Shown: positions 1 through 6,670, counted from the first letter of the stretch. The stretch: DNA of 34,875 bases from Ramlibacter sp. (GCA_028291885.1 JAQGNJ010000039.1:1-34875), one strand, 5' to 3'. Notes: generated from the sequence alone by a model not told the origin. A program made the numbers and translations.

Positions 1-1
1 C

Positions 2-31
2 CTGCGCGACATGGAAGCCGACGAGCGCTGA
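2..31 (+). CDS. 3' end of an unidentified gene (partial)
   Basis: The first bases read as an open frame ending LRDMEADER followed by TGA. Only nine residues are visible, so the product cannot be named. The frame choice rests only on the plausible stop position and acidic-rich codons that fit the local GC pattern. About 127 bases of non-coding sequence separate it from the next gene. Confidence 0.35.
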   Translation: MRDMEADER

Positions 32-40
32 ACAAGGTTC

Positions 41-80
41 AGTCCGCCCTGTCCTACGGTGGACTCGGCCGTGGCCGACT
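41..80. promoter_or_regulatory. Possible pair of degenerate TGTAGG-N6-CCGACA sites
   Basis: Two 18-bp windows, AGTCCG-N6-CCTACG (41-58) and ACTCGG-N6-CCGACT (63-80), resemble the clearer palindromes at 4002-4019 and 6671-6713. They share the six-base spacer and about nine of twelve half-site bases each. They lie about 80-120 bases upstream of the BON lipoprotein start, a sensible place for an operator. The match is partial and the call is tentative. Confidence 0.3.
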
Positions 81-158
81 GGCCACTGGCTTGTGCGTCA
101 CTACATTGAATGGAAGCGCGGGCTTTGCCGCCCGCATGGCCTCACGAAAGGAACCAGG

Positions 159-707
159 ATGAACCTCATCGAACGCAAGAGCCTGGTCGCAATCTCCTGC
201 CTGGCGGCGCTGCTGTCGCTGGGCGCCTGCGACCGCACCGACAACCGCACGATGGGCGAGCGACTCGACTCCGCAACCGCGAAGACGGACAAGGCGGCGG
301 AGAAAGCCAAGGCGCAAGCACAGGCCGCAGCCGTCGACGCAGAGCAGGCCGCGAAGGAGGCCGCGGAGGCCACAAGGAACGCCGGCGCCAGCGCGGCCAC
401 CGAACTGAAGGACGCGAGCGCCAAGGCCGCCGTCGTGACGGCACAGGCCGCGGAGAGCGCCACCGAAGCCGCGCGCAAGTTCGCCGAGCAGCTGGACGAC
501 GTCACGATCACGGCCAAGGTCACGACCGGACTGGCGGCCGACAAGAACCTGAGCGCGCTGAAGATCAAGGTGAACAGCCGCGACGGTGTCGTGACGCTCA
601 AGGGCCCCGCGCCCACGCAGGCGGCGCGGGAGCGGGCCGAGGAGATCGCCCGCAACGTCAAGGGCGTCACCTCGGTCAACAACCAGCTGAGCGTGCAGGC
701 CGGCTGA
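159..707 (+). CDS. BON-domain lipoprotein
   Basis: A 182-residue envelope protein. It starts with a lipoprotein signal (MNLIERKSLVAISCLAALLS) and a lipobox LGAC, so it should be lipidated at Cys and anchored in the outer membrane or periplasmic face. Residues about 35-115 are an Ala/Lys/Glu-rich helical stretch (KAAEKAKAQAQAAAVDAEQ) likely to form a coiled coil or peptidoglycan-facing stalk. The last 65 residues form a BON domain (DDVTITAKVTTGLAADKNL ... VTLKGPAPTQAARERAEEIA), a fold linked to phospholipid or envelope binding. The track ORF begins at 93, but I choose ATG 159 because it creates the signal peptide and has a purine-rich AAAGGAACCAGG just upstream. It converges on the metallopeptidase gene with only eight bases between stops. 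A role in envelope stress resistance is inferred from family members such as OsmY. Confidence 0.85.
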   Translation: MNLIERKSLVAISCLAALLSLGACDRTDNRTMGERLDSATAKTDKAAEKAKAQAQAAAVDAEQAAKEAAEATRNAGASAATELKDASAKAAVVTAQAAESATEAARKFAEQLDDVTITAKVTTGLAADKNLSALKIKVNSRDGVVTLKGPAPTQAARERAEEIARNVKGVTSVNNQLSVQAG

Positions 708-719
708 GCGGCAGCTCAG
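704..719. terminator. Hairpin shared by two convergent stop codons
   Basis: CTGAGC-GGCA-GCTCAG is a perfect six-base-pair hairpin. It contains the TGA of the BON gene (705-707) and the complement of the metallopeptidase stop (716-718). There is no U-tract, so it may be a weak bidirectional terminator or an end-protecting structure. Confidence 0.45.
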
Positions 720-1918
720 GTCGTTTCGGCCGGCTGGGGTGCGCCGGACTGCGCAGGCGGTTCCGCGGGCTCCACCTGCGGGCTCTGGGAACCGTCGTCC
801 ACCTGGCCCACCTGGCAGTTGTCGCTTTGCGGCTCCTGCTCCAGCTGTGCGTGCGGCGACTGGATCAGGTCATGGATGAAGCGCAGCTTGTCCAGCGCCG
901 CCGGGCTGAGCGCGAACGGGTAAGCGTCGTCTTGGCCAAGGCTGCGGTTCAGGCTGTTCAACAGCAGCGTGAGCGGCACCCATTGCTCCACGAGATGGTC
1001 GAAGTCGGTCGGCCCGGTCTCGAACGGGTTGCTCACCTCGTCGTAGTCTTCCTCGGGGCCCGGCACGACCAGCCGGGTGTTGTACGACGCGGCGGTCTCC
1101 AGCAGATCCACCATGTGCAGGTAGTGGGCCCAGGTCTCGGCCCAGTCTTCCCAGGGATGGGCGGTGGCGTAGGCGCTGACGAAGTTGTCCTGCCATGAGG
1201 CCGGCGCCCCCGACGCGTAGTACGTCTGCAGCGACTGTCCGTAGTCGGCCTGTTCGTCCCCGAACACGGCCCGGAACTCCTCCAGCCGGCCGGCGTCGCG
1301 CACCAGGCGGTCCCAGTAGTAGTGGCCGGATTCATGGCGCAGGTGCCCGAGCAGCGTGCGATAGGGTTCGCGCAGCTGCAGGCGCCGGCGCACCCGCTCG
1401 TCGTCATCCGCCTCGGCCACGTTGAGCGTGATCAAACCGTTGCAATGGCCCGTCATGACCTGCTGGCCAGGCTGGTCGGCCAGGAACTGGAACACCGGCC
1501 CGTCCTGCTCGCCCGCGGGCGGGTCGACCGACACCAGGCCGAGCCGCGCCAGCGTGTAGAACAGCCGCCGCTTGGCCGTCTCGATGCGGAACCAGCGCTC
1601 GTGGTTTCCTTCGATCGACAGGTCCGGCAGGATTTGCGTCAGCCGGCAGGAGACGCACAGCGGATTCGGGTCGCTTTCGGGGATGGCGAAGTTGCAGGCC
1701 TGGTGCTGCGTGTTGTTCTGGCACAGCCTGTAGCGGCGGGTCGACGTGGCGTTGCCGCGTTTCTTGCGGATCCAGACGCCGTCGCTTTCCGGCACCGGCT
1801 CCAGCGCGGCGACGGACATGCGCGGCGGCAGGAAAGCCAGCTTGCTGCCGCAGTGCAGGCAGGACACGTTTTCGAAAAAAACGGCATGGCCGCAGTTGTC
1901 GCAATTGAATAACTTCAT
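716..1918 (-). CDS. Putative zinc-binding metallopeptidase with N-terminal zinc ribbon
   Basis: A 400-residue cytoplasmic protein of the putative zinc-binding metallopeptidase family (Peptidase_Mx type). The N-terminus has a zinc ribbon with CDNC (Cys6, Cys9) and CLHC (Cys20, Cys23), followed by more Cys pairs near residues 66-91. A HESGH motif at about residues 195-199 matches HExxH, with a downstream Glu/His-rich segment (HPWEDWAETWAHYLHMVD) that probably gives the third zinc ligand. There is no signal peptide. The track ORF runs to 2035, but the start at 1918 is preferred because MKLFNCDNCG is the family N-terminus and the extension overlaps the next gene and its terminator. The gene begins 24 bases behind a strong same-strand terminator, with only a weak GGA near the start. 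Substrate unknown. Confidence 0.85.
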   Translation of the reverse strand: MKLFNCDNCGHAVFFENVSCLHCGSKLAFLPPRMSVAALEPVPESDGVWIRKKRGNATSTRRYRLCQNNTQHQACNFAIPESDPNPLCVSCRLTQILPDLSIEGNHERWFRIETAKRRLFYTLARLGLVSVDPPAGEQDGPVFQFLADQPGQQVMTGHCNGLITLNVAEADDDERVRRRLQLREPYRTLLGHLRHESGHYYWDRLVRDAGRLEEFRAVFGDEQADYGQSLQTYYASGAPASWQDNFVSAYATAHPWEDWAETWAHYLHMVDLLETAASYNTRLVVPGPEEDYDEVSNPFETGPTDFDHLVEQWVPLTLLLNSLNRSLGQDDAYPFALSPAALDKLRFIHDLIQSPHAQLEQEPQSDNCQVGQVDDGSQSPQVEPAEPPAQSGAPQPAETT

Positions 1919-1942
1919 ATTCCGTGCTCGACAGGACGTTCC

Positions 1943-1984
1943 AAAAGAAAAGAGGCAGGCGGGGCGTTGCCGCCCGGCCTGCCT
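1943..1984 (-). terminator. Strong intrinsic terminator after the second BON gene
   Basis: On the minus strand AGGCAGGC pairs with GCCTGCCT, followed after one mismatch by GGGCG-GCAA-CGCCC, a GNRA-type tetraloop. The run CTTTTCTTTTGG follows directly. Position fits the end of the BON lipoprotein gene (stop at 2001). Confidence 0.85.
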
Positions 1985-2000
1985 GCTAGGTGCGGTGGAT

Positions 2001-2321
2001 TTACGGGCGCACGGCCAGGTTGTTGCGCACTTCACGCACGCCGCGCGAGTTGCGTGCCAGGTATTCGGCCTGCGACTTCTCGGCGTTCGACTTGGCGAAG
2101 CCGGAAAGCGAGACGGTCCCGTTCAGCGTTTCCACCTTGATGGCGGCCGCATCGACGGTCTTGTCCTCGACGAACTTGGCCTTCACCGCGGTGGTGATGG
2201 CCACGTCGTCGATGTAGGCGCCCGGGGTTTCCTGGCCGCGCACCACAGCGCAGCCGGTCGTGAGGATGGTGGTGCCTGCAAGGGCAGCCAATGCCAGGGC
2301 CCGGATGTATTTCGTGTTCAT
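2001..2321 (-). CDS. BON-domain lipoprotein (small)
   Basis: A 106-residue secreted lipoprotein made almost only of a signal and one BON domain. The signal MNTKYIRALALAALAGTTIL ends in the lipobox TTGC. Residues about 38-103 (YIDDVAITTAVKAKFVEDK ... GTVSLSGFAKSNAEKSQAEY) match the BON core, with the typical VREVRNNL ending. A GAAGGAGAAATAC ribosome site precedes the ATG. It lies between two intrinsic terminators (2366-2400 and 1943-1984), so it is probably a single-gene transcript. A second BON protein is encoded at 159-707 on the other strand. Likely an osmotic or envelope stress protein; that role is inferred from the family. Confidence 0.88.
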   Translation of the reverse strand: MNTKYIRALALAALAGTTILTTGCAVVRGQETPGAYIDDVAITTAVKAKFVEDKTVDAAAIKVETLNGTVSLSGFAKSNAEKSQAEYLARNSRGVREVRNNLAVRP

Positions 2322-2365
2322 GTATTTCTCCTTCGAGTGAATCGGTTCGTCTGTGCCTGTCGTTG

Positions 2366-2400
2366 CAAAAAGCTCGCCCGCCGGGCACTACGTCGGCGGG
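2366..2400 (-). terminator. Intrinsic terminator after the yqjDEK-like run
   Basis: On the minus strand CCCGCCG and CGGCGGG form a seven-base-pair stem around a ten-base loop, followed by CGAGCTTTTTGC. It starts eight bases after the stop of the 2408-2869 gene and closes the DUF1328/DUF883/holin run. Confidence 0.7.
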
Positions 2401-2407
2401 GTTGCGG

Positions 2408-2869
2408 TCATAGTTCGGGTTCGCGGCCCTGCTGCTGCGCATGCCAGCCCTGCGCGTCCGAGAGCGCGGACATCACGACGCCGGAGAGTTGCGAGGACTT
2501 CACGATGGCGACCACAAGGGTCGTCAGCGAGATCAATCGCCAGGGCCTGGTCACCACCAGCAGGGCGCCGACGCCGGCGGAAATCGCCAGCACCTGGAAC
2601 GGTTTCCTGCGCATATAGGACTGCAGCGCCGGGCTCGCCATCTCCAGCGCCATCTGCGCCGGGTGATGGCGCCACCAGGAGCGCGCCGCCCCCGACAGGC
2701 CGCCGAACCAGCCTCCGCGGCGCGAGCGCCGCTCGCCGTCCGCGGCTTCGCCGCCGGCGGCGTCGGGGGATTCCGCGTCGCTGGCGTCTCGCTCACCGCG
2801 GTGCTCGTGGCGTCCGAGGTATTCGACGATGGCGAGCCGGCTGCGGGCCAGCTTCTCGGAGGGCGTCAT
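2408..2869 (-). CDS. Membrane protein of unknown family, YqjK-like by position
   Basis: A 153-residue protein that I do not assign to a named family. The first 70 residues are charged and polar (EKLARSRLAIVEYLGRHEHR, then an Asp/Glu/Arg-rich stretch). From about residue 95 there are two hydrophobic stretches, FQVLAISAGVGALLVV and LISLTTLVVAIVKS, flanked by Arg/Lys and Trp-rich patches. It overlaps the upstream holin-family gene by four bases (ATGA), which indicates translational coupling. It occupies the place of yqjK in E. coli yqjD-yqjE-yqjK, and shares a charged N-terminus followed by a membrane stretch. The equivalence is inferred from position, not from clear sequence identity. Confidence 0.75.
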   Translation of the reverse strand: MTPSEKLARSRLAIVEYLGRHEHRGERDASDAESPDAAGGEAADGERRSRRGGWFGGLSGAARSWWRHHPAQMALEMASPALQSYMRRKPFQVLAISAGVGALLVVTRPWRLISLTTLVVAIVKSSQLSGVVMSALSDAQGWHAQQQGREPEL

Positions 2870-3243
2870 GAACGCGCTCCGGCCATCCGCAAAGCCTGGG
2901 CGTCGGCGTCGAGCTGTCCGCGCAGTTCGACGAAAGCCTGCGTCGGCAGGCTCTTGCGCGCGATGCTCATGGAAACCAGCGCCAGGGCGAGCGCGACGCC
3001 GGGCGCCAGCACCAGGACCCAGTGGAACCCCTGCATGAAGCCCAGCATGACGGCCACGCCGGCAAGCACCAGGAAGACGACGAAGGACACGGCCGCGACG
3101 CCCCAGGCAATGGCGCGGCGCAGCACTTCCGCGCCCAGGGTGGCCGCCTCCTGCTGCGCCAGGGCAGCGTAGCCACTGAGGTGGTCGACAACCAGCTCGG
3201 GCCGGCTGACCAGGACCCTGAAGATGGGATGGATCATCGCCAT
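2866..3243 (-). CDS. Phage-holin-superfamily membrane protein (YqjE-like)
   Basis: A 125-residue inner-membrane protein of the holin superfamily group PF07332, which includes E. coli YqjE. The N-terminal 40 residues are amphipathic (HPIFRVLVSRPELVVDHLSGY). Two strong membrane segments follow at about 44-66 (IAWGVAAVSFVVFLVLAGVAVML) and 72-92 (HWVLVLAPGVALALALVSM), then a charged cytoplasmic tail. Despite the name it is not evidence of a prophage, because these proteins are chromosomal and travel with DUF883 proteins. It follows the DUF883 gene by 20 bases and overlaps the next gene by four bases. Confidence 0.85.
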   Translation of the reverse strand: MAMIHPIFRVLVSRPELVVDHLSGYAALAQQEAATLGAEVLRRAIAWGVAAVSFVVFLVLAGVAVMLGFMQGFHWVLVLAPGVALALALVSMSIARKSLPTQAFVELRGQLDADAQALRMAGARS

Positions 3244-3263
3244 CGCTTGGACGTGCGGTTGGA

Positions 3264-3620
3264 TCAGAGACGGTTGCGGCGACGGGCTGCGACGAGCAGT
3301 CCCGCGATCACCGCGCCGGCTGCCACGGCGATCAGCACCGATTTCACCGGCTGCTGCGAGACGTAGCGGCCGGTCACGTCCGCATAGCGCGAGAGCTGCT
3401 TCTGGGCGGCGGCGGCTGCTTCGGACGCGACGTCCACGCCCCGGCTGGCGAGGTCCTTGGCGCCGAAGCCCAGGTCGCGGACCTTCTCGCTGGCCTTGCC
3501 GATCACCTGGCTCGCGAGCTGCCGCGTGCTGTCGAGCGCGCTCTCGGCGCCGTTCATGGCCTCGTCGGCGTAGGAAGCGGGCGTGCTGCTGCGCAGGGAT
3601 CTGGTGCTCGGTGTGTTCAT
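3264..3620 (-). CDS. DUF883 family protein (ElaB/YqjD-like)
   Basis: A 118-residue protein of the DUF883 family. Most of it is an amphipathic helix rich in Ala, Ser and charged residues (SALDSTRQLASQVIGKASEK), followed by a C-terminal membrane anchor (VKSVLIAVAAGAVIAGLLVA) and a basic tail RRRNRL. In E. coli the relatives YqjD, ElaB and YgaM are tail-anchored and bind ribosomes in stationary phase. This gene sits between DUF1328 and the holin-family gene on the same strand. An AGAGGTCACC ribosome site precedes the ATG. The family role here is inferred. Confidence 0.87.
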   Translation of the reverse strand: MNTPSTRSLRSSTPASYADEAMNGAESALDSTRQLASQVIGKASEKVRDLGFGAKDLASRGVDVASEAAAAAQKQLSRYADVTGRYVSQQPVKSVLIAVAAGAVIAGLLVAARRRNRL

Positions 3621-3693
3621 GGTGACCTCTTCTGGTTGGTGGACGTGGACTGGAAACTGGTGGCCTGGACGGGCAGGGATGCAGGGCCGGGCG

Positions 3694-3864
3694 TCAGCCC
3701 TTGCGCTTGTGCACCATGCTGACGATGAACGTCACGACCGCCATGGCGACGAAGACGAAGAACAGGATCTTGGCGATCTCGACGGCGCCCGCCGCGATGC
3801 CGCCGAAGCCGAACAGGGCGGCGATCAGCGCGACGATCAGGAATACAACGGCGTAATGAAGCAT
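3694..3864 (-). CDS. DUF1328 family small membrane protein
   Basis: A 56-residue protein missed by the ORF track. It reads [20 protein letters not shown], then [20 protein letters not shown], then a membrane segment ending MVHKRKG. This is the typical DUF1328 (YtjA-like) pattern: two membrane helices joined by a Gly/Ala turn with a basic C-terminus. The ribosome site AAGGAGAACGAAG precedes the ATG closely. It is the first gene of the minus-strand run with DUF883 and the holin-family gene, and a TGTAGG-N6-CCGACA palindrome lies about 140 bases upstream. Members are common in stress-related loci of proteobacteria; exact function unknown. Confidence 0.9.
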   Translation of the reverse strand: MLHYAVVFLIVALIAALFGFGGIAAGAVEIAKILFFVFVAMAVVTFIVSMVHKRKG

Positions 3865-4001
3865 CTTCGTTCTCCTTGGGCGAGTGCCCGTGGCACCCGT
3901 GCGTCCCTGGTGGAACGCTTGAGCCCAAGCTTAGAACGGAAGGTCAGCCATTGCTGATCAGCGGCAAGCGTGACTGGTTGTCGGTGGCCGCGATGGATGC
4001 C

Positions 4002-4019
4002 TGTAGGAGTCCGCCGACA
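4002..4019. promoter_or_regulatory. 18-bp palindrome TGTAGG-N6-CCGACA (putative operator)
   Basis: TGTAGG (4002-4007) and CCGACA (4014-4019) form an inverted repeat with one mismatched pair and a six-base spacer. It lies 138 bases upstream of the DUF1328 start, in the 169-base gap behind the histidine kinase gene. The same half-sites and spacing recur at 6696-6713. Confidence 0.5.
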
Positions 4020-4033
4020 CCCGGACGGGAATT

Positions 4034-5383
4034 TCAGGCGGTCTGCGCACTGCAGGGAAGGGTGGCGCCGATCCGCGTACCGGTGCCCGGTTGCGATTGC
4101 ACCACCAGCCGGCCGCCTGCCGCTTCGACCCGGTGCTTCATGCCGGCCAGCCCATGGGTGGAACTGCGCACGTCGTTGACGTCGAAGCCCTTGCCGTTGT
4201 CCTTGATGTCCACCTCGACCTGGCCGCTGGAGTTGCGCACGCTGATGTCGACCTGCTCGGCCTGCGCGTACTTGCCGACGTTGGTGAGCGACTCCTGGAC
4301 CAGCCGGTACACCGTCAGCTGGCTCGACTCGTCCAGTTCGACCGGCTCCAGGTTGGTGGCGACCTCGATGCCGGAGCGTTCCGCGAATTCGCGCGCCAGG
4401 ATCTCGAGCGACGCCGTGAGCCCGAGGTTGGACAGCGACGAGGGCCGCAGGTCTTCGATGATCCGCCGCTTCAGGGCGATGCCGCTGTTGAGGGTTTCGG
4501 TCAGGTGCTGCAGCCGTTGCGCGAACTCCGGCGCCTGGGCGCCCAGCTTGGACTTCAGGCGGGCGACGTCCAGCTTGGCCGCCGTCAGCAGGGCGCCGAG
4601 CTCGTCGTGCAGCTCGCGCGCCAGGTGGCCGCGCTCCTCCTCTCGCACCTGCTGCAGGTGGGTCGCGAGCTCGGCCAGCGTGGCGGTGCGCTCGCGCACC
4701 TGCCGCTCCAGCAGATCGCGTTCCTGCTGCAGGATCTGCTGCTGCTGCTCGCCGGCGAGCTTCAGCGCCGTGGTCTGGCGCAGGTAAAGGTAGAACGCCA
4801 GCAGGCCCGCCATGGCGACGGCGGCGATGCCGATGCGCGAGAGCAGCAGCGAACGGCGCACCTGCACCTGGCTGACCTCCATCCGGGCGGTGCTGGCATC
4901 GATCAGCTTGGTCGCCTGTTCCCGGATCGCATCCATGTGCTCCTTGCCGACGTCCGTCATCAGCACGAACTTCCAGGCTTCCTCGTTGCCCTGCTTGCGC
5001 ATGCGCACGGACAGGTCCATCTCGGCCAGCTTGCGCTGCACGTTGCGTCCGAGCTGGGACAGGGTGGCGAATTCGTCGGCGTTGGAGGTGTGCAGCAGCC
5101 GCAGGTTGTCCAGGTTCTGGGTGATCTCGCCCACCGCGGCGTTGTACGGCTCCAGGTAGCGGGGGTCGCCGGTGAGCAGGTAGCCCCGGGAGCCGGTTTC
5201 GGCGTCCAGCACGTGCTGCAGCAGCCGGTTCAGGGTGCCCCGGGTGCGCGACGCCTCCGCGATGTCGTCCAGCGCGGCGCTCGACCGGTTGTAGCCGGTT
5301 TCGTTGATCCCGATCAGGATGCAGGCCGCGAGAATCGCCAGAAGCAGGCTGATAGCCATCTTCGGCATAGAAAACGATCGCAT
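4034..5383 (-). CDS. CHASE3-domain sensor histidine kinase, NarL/DesK type
   Basis: A 449-residue membrane sensor kinase. An N-terminal membrane segment (ISLLLAILAACILIGI) is followed by a CHASE3 extracytoplasmic domain (DAETGSRGYLLTGDPRYLEPYN), a second membrane segment near residue 185-205 (IGIAAVAMAGLLAFYLYL), a coiled-coil linker, a HisKA_3 box EEERGHLARELHDELG with the phospho-accepting His at about 259, and a HATPase domain with DNGKGFD and GTGTRIGATL. I start at ATG 5383 because GGAG lies eight bases upstream; the track start at 5392 is a GTG. It is transcribed away from the response regulator at 5510, its most likely partner, since this kinase class pairs with LuxR-type regulators. 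The signal sensed is unknown. Confidence 0.92.
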   Translation of the reverse strand: MRSFSMPKMAISLLLAILAACILIGINETGYNRSSAALDDIAEASRTRGTLNRLLQHVLDAETGSRGYLLTGDPRYLEPYNAAVGEITQNLDNLRLLHTSNADEFATLSQLGRNVQRKLAEMDLSVRMRKQGNEEAWKFVLMTDVGKEHMDAIREQATKLIDASTARMEVSQVQVRRSLLLSRIGIAAVAMAGLLAFYLYLRQTTALKLAGEQQQQILQQERDLLERQVRERTATLAELATHLQQVREEERGHLARELHDELGALLTAAKLDVARLKSKLGAQAPEFAQRLQHLTETLNSGIALKRRIIEDLRPSSLSNLGLTASLEILAREFAERSGIEVATNLEPVELDESSQLTVYRLVQESLTNVGKYAQAEQVDISVRNSSGQVEVDIKDNGKGFDVNDVRSSTHGLAGMKHRVEAAGGRLVVQSQPGTGTRIGATLPCSAQTA

Positions 5384-5414
5384 CAATATCACTCCAAACC
5401 GCCTTCGTTATGAA

Positions 5415-5432
5415 TAAAATCGCCAATAATCG
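5415..5432 (+). promoter_or_regulatory. Candidate -10 elements TAAAATCG and ATAATCG
   Basis: The 126-base gap between the divergent kinase and regulator genes contains an A/T-rich island unusual for this genome. TAAAATCG (5415-5422) and ATAATCG (5426-5432) resemble a -10 box followed by CG, a combination that recurs upstream of other genes in the window. No convincing -35 box was found. Confidence 0.35.
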
Positions 5433-5509
5433 ACACTAGAGGGAGACGGCCCCTTCCGCTGTTGTTGTACAAACGGGCCTGTGCTTGTCATCGCGAAAGA
5501 GAACCAGAC

Positions 5510-6142
5510 ATGATCAAAGTCGGAATTGTGGATGACCATGCCATCGTGCGGTCGGGGCTGAAGCAGTTTTTCTCCGAGCAGGTCGACCTGCGCGTCGTCG
5601 GGGAAGCTTCCAGCGGCCGCGAGGCCATCGACCTGGTTCGCACCACCGAACTCGATGTGCTGGTGATGGACCTGTCCATGCCTGGCCAGAGCGGCATCGA
5701 CGCGCTCGGCATGATCCGCGCCAAGGCGCCCGACGTCGGCATCCTGATCCTCTCGGGCTATCCGGAGGAGCACTATGCGATGAACCTGATCCGCCAGGGC
5801 GCGAGCGGGTACTTGAACAAGGAATGCGAGCCGATGGAGATCGTCAACGCGATCCGCACCATCGCGCTGGGACGGCGCTACATCTCTCCGGCCGTCGCCG
5901 AACTGCTCGCGCAGCAGCTCAATCGCAAGGAAGGCGGCGCGCCTCACGAGCAGCTCTCCGAGCGCGAATTCCAGGTGTTCCTCAAGCTCGCCAAGGGAGA
6001 GACGGCCGGTGACATCGCCAAGGCGCTGTCGCTGAGCGTCAAGACGGTCAGCACGTACCGCACCCGCCTGATGGAAAAAATGAGCCTGGCCTCGAACAGC
6101 GACCTGACCTATTACGCGCTGAAGAACAAGCTGATCGACTGA
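5510..6142 (+). CDS. LuxR/NarL-type response regulator
   Basis: A 210-residue two-component regulator. The receiver domain occupies residues 1-120, with acidic pair Asp8/Asp9, phospho-acceptor Asp54 (VMDLSMPG), Ser in LILSGYPE and Lys in YLNKE. A LuxR-type helix-turn-helix lies at about 148-205 (LSEREFQVFLKLAKGETAGDIAKALSLS, then VKTVSTYRTRLMEKM). The track begins at 5462, but MIKVGIVDDH at 5510 is the natural receiver start. It is divergent from the CHASE3 kinase and probably controlled by it. It is a candidate binder of the TGTAGG-N6-CCGACA palindromes near this block; that link is inference. Confidence 0.93.
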   Translation: MIKVGIVDDHAIVRSGLKQFFSEQVDLRVVGEASSGREAIDLVRTTELDVLVMDLSMPGQSGIDALGMIRAKAPDVGILILSGYPEEHYAMNLIRQGASGYLNKECEPMEIVNAIRTIALGRRYISPAVAELLAQQLNRKEGGAPHEQLSEREFQVFLKLAKGETAGDIAKALSLSVKTVSTYRTRLMEKMSLASNSDLTYYALKNKLID

Positions 6143-6157
6143 AGCCCGCTGCGCGCC

Positions 6158-6547
6158 TCATGGCGCGGGCGCGGAGGGCGTGCACTGCTCCATGCAGTAC
6201 TCGACCAGCGCATCGATCTCGTTGGATTTGTCGAAGACCGCGTCCGCACCGAGCTGGGCGCAGCGTTTGCGCATGTCCTCGGTCGCATAGTTGCTCAGGA
6301 CCACCACGCGCTGCGCTCCCTGCCGCCCCTGGCAGGCCTCGAGCACGCCCAGGCCGCTGCCTTGCTTGAGAAAGAGGTCCACGATCGTCAGGTCCCAGGC
6401 CGCGGGATGGCCCGAGAGCCAGCTGCGTGCCTCGTTCTCCGTTTCGGCCCAGCCCAGCGCCTTGATGCATGCCAGTTCTTCCAGCGTCCCGATCAGGTTT
6501 TCGCGGATCGTGGCGTTGTCTTCGACGATATAAGTGCGCAGTTCCAC
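6158..6547 (-). CDS. Single-domain response regulator (receiver only)
   Basis: A protein of about 129 residues that is only a receiver domain. It shows the acidic pair in TYIVEDN, phospho-acceptor Asp57 (LTIVDLFLKQG), Ser in VVVLSNYA and Lys in FDKSNE, so it should be phosphorylatable. There is no output domain, so it may act by protein-protein contact or as a phosphate sink. The start is uncertain: the track uses TTG 6601, but I prefer GTG 6547 because it sits right before the first strand of the fold. The upstream GC-rich hairpin (6608-6625) fits a non-coding leader. It converges on the LuxR-type regulator with 15 bases between stops. Confidence 0.8.
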   Translation of the reverse strand: MELRTYIVEDNATIRENLIGTLEELACIKALGWAETENEARSWLSGHPAAWDLTIVDLFLKQGSGLGVLEACQGRQGAQRVVVLSNYATEDMRKRCAQLGADAVFDKSNEIDALVEYCMEQCTPSAPAP

Positions 6548-6670
6548 GGTGGTCAATTCATGGCGCGTTCCAAGGCACACGCGCCGTCGGCTTTCGGGCA
6601 ATTGCGGGCCGGGCGATCACCCGGCGCTTCTCCTCCAGCGGGCATTTTGCCAGTGCGACCGCGGGCCAAT

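Noticed and set aside
2866-3243. Holin-family gene as a sign of prophage
   Set aside because: There are no integrase, capsid, tail or lysin genes, and YqjE-like proteins of this superfamily are ordinary chromosomal genes.
3950-3975. GCTGATCAGC palindrome behind the kinase gene
   Set aside because: It is a short ten-base palindrome without a T-tract or a second copy, so it is not strong enough to call a terminator or operator.
3837-5426. 529-residue minus-strand ORF
   Set aside because: It is an alternative frame of the CHASE3 histidine kinase, low in hydrophobic content and rich in Arg, Gly and Ala.
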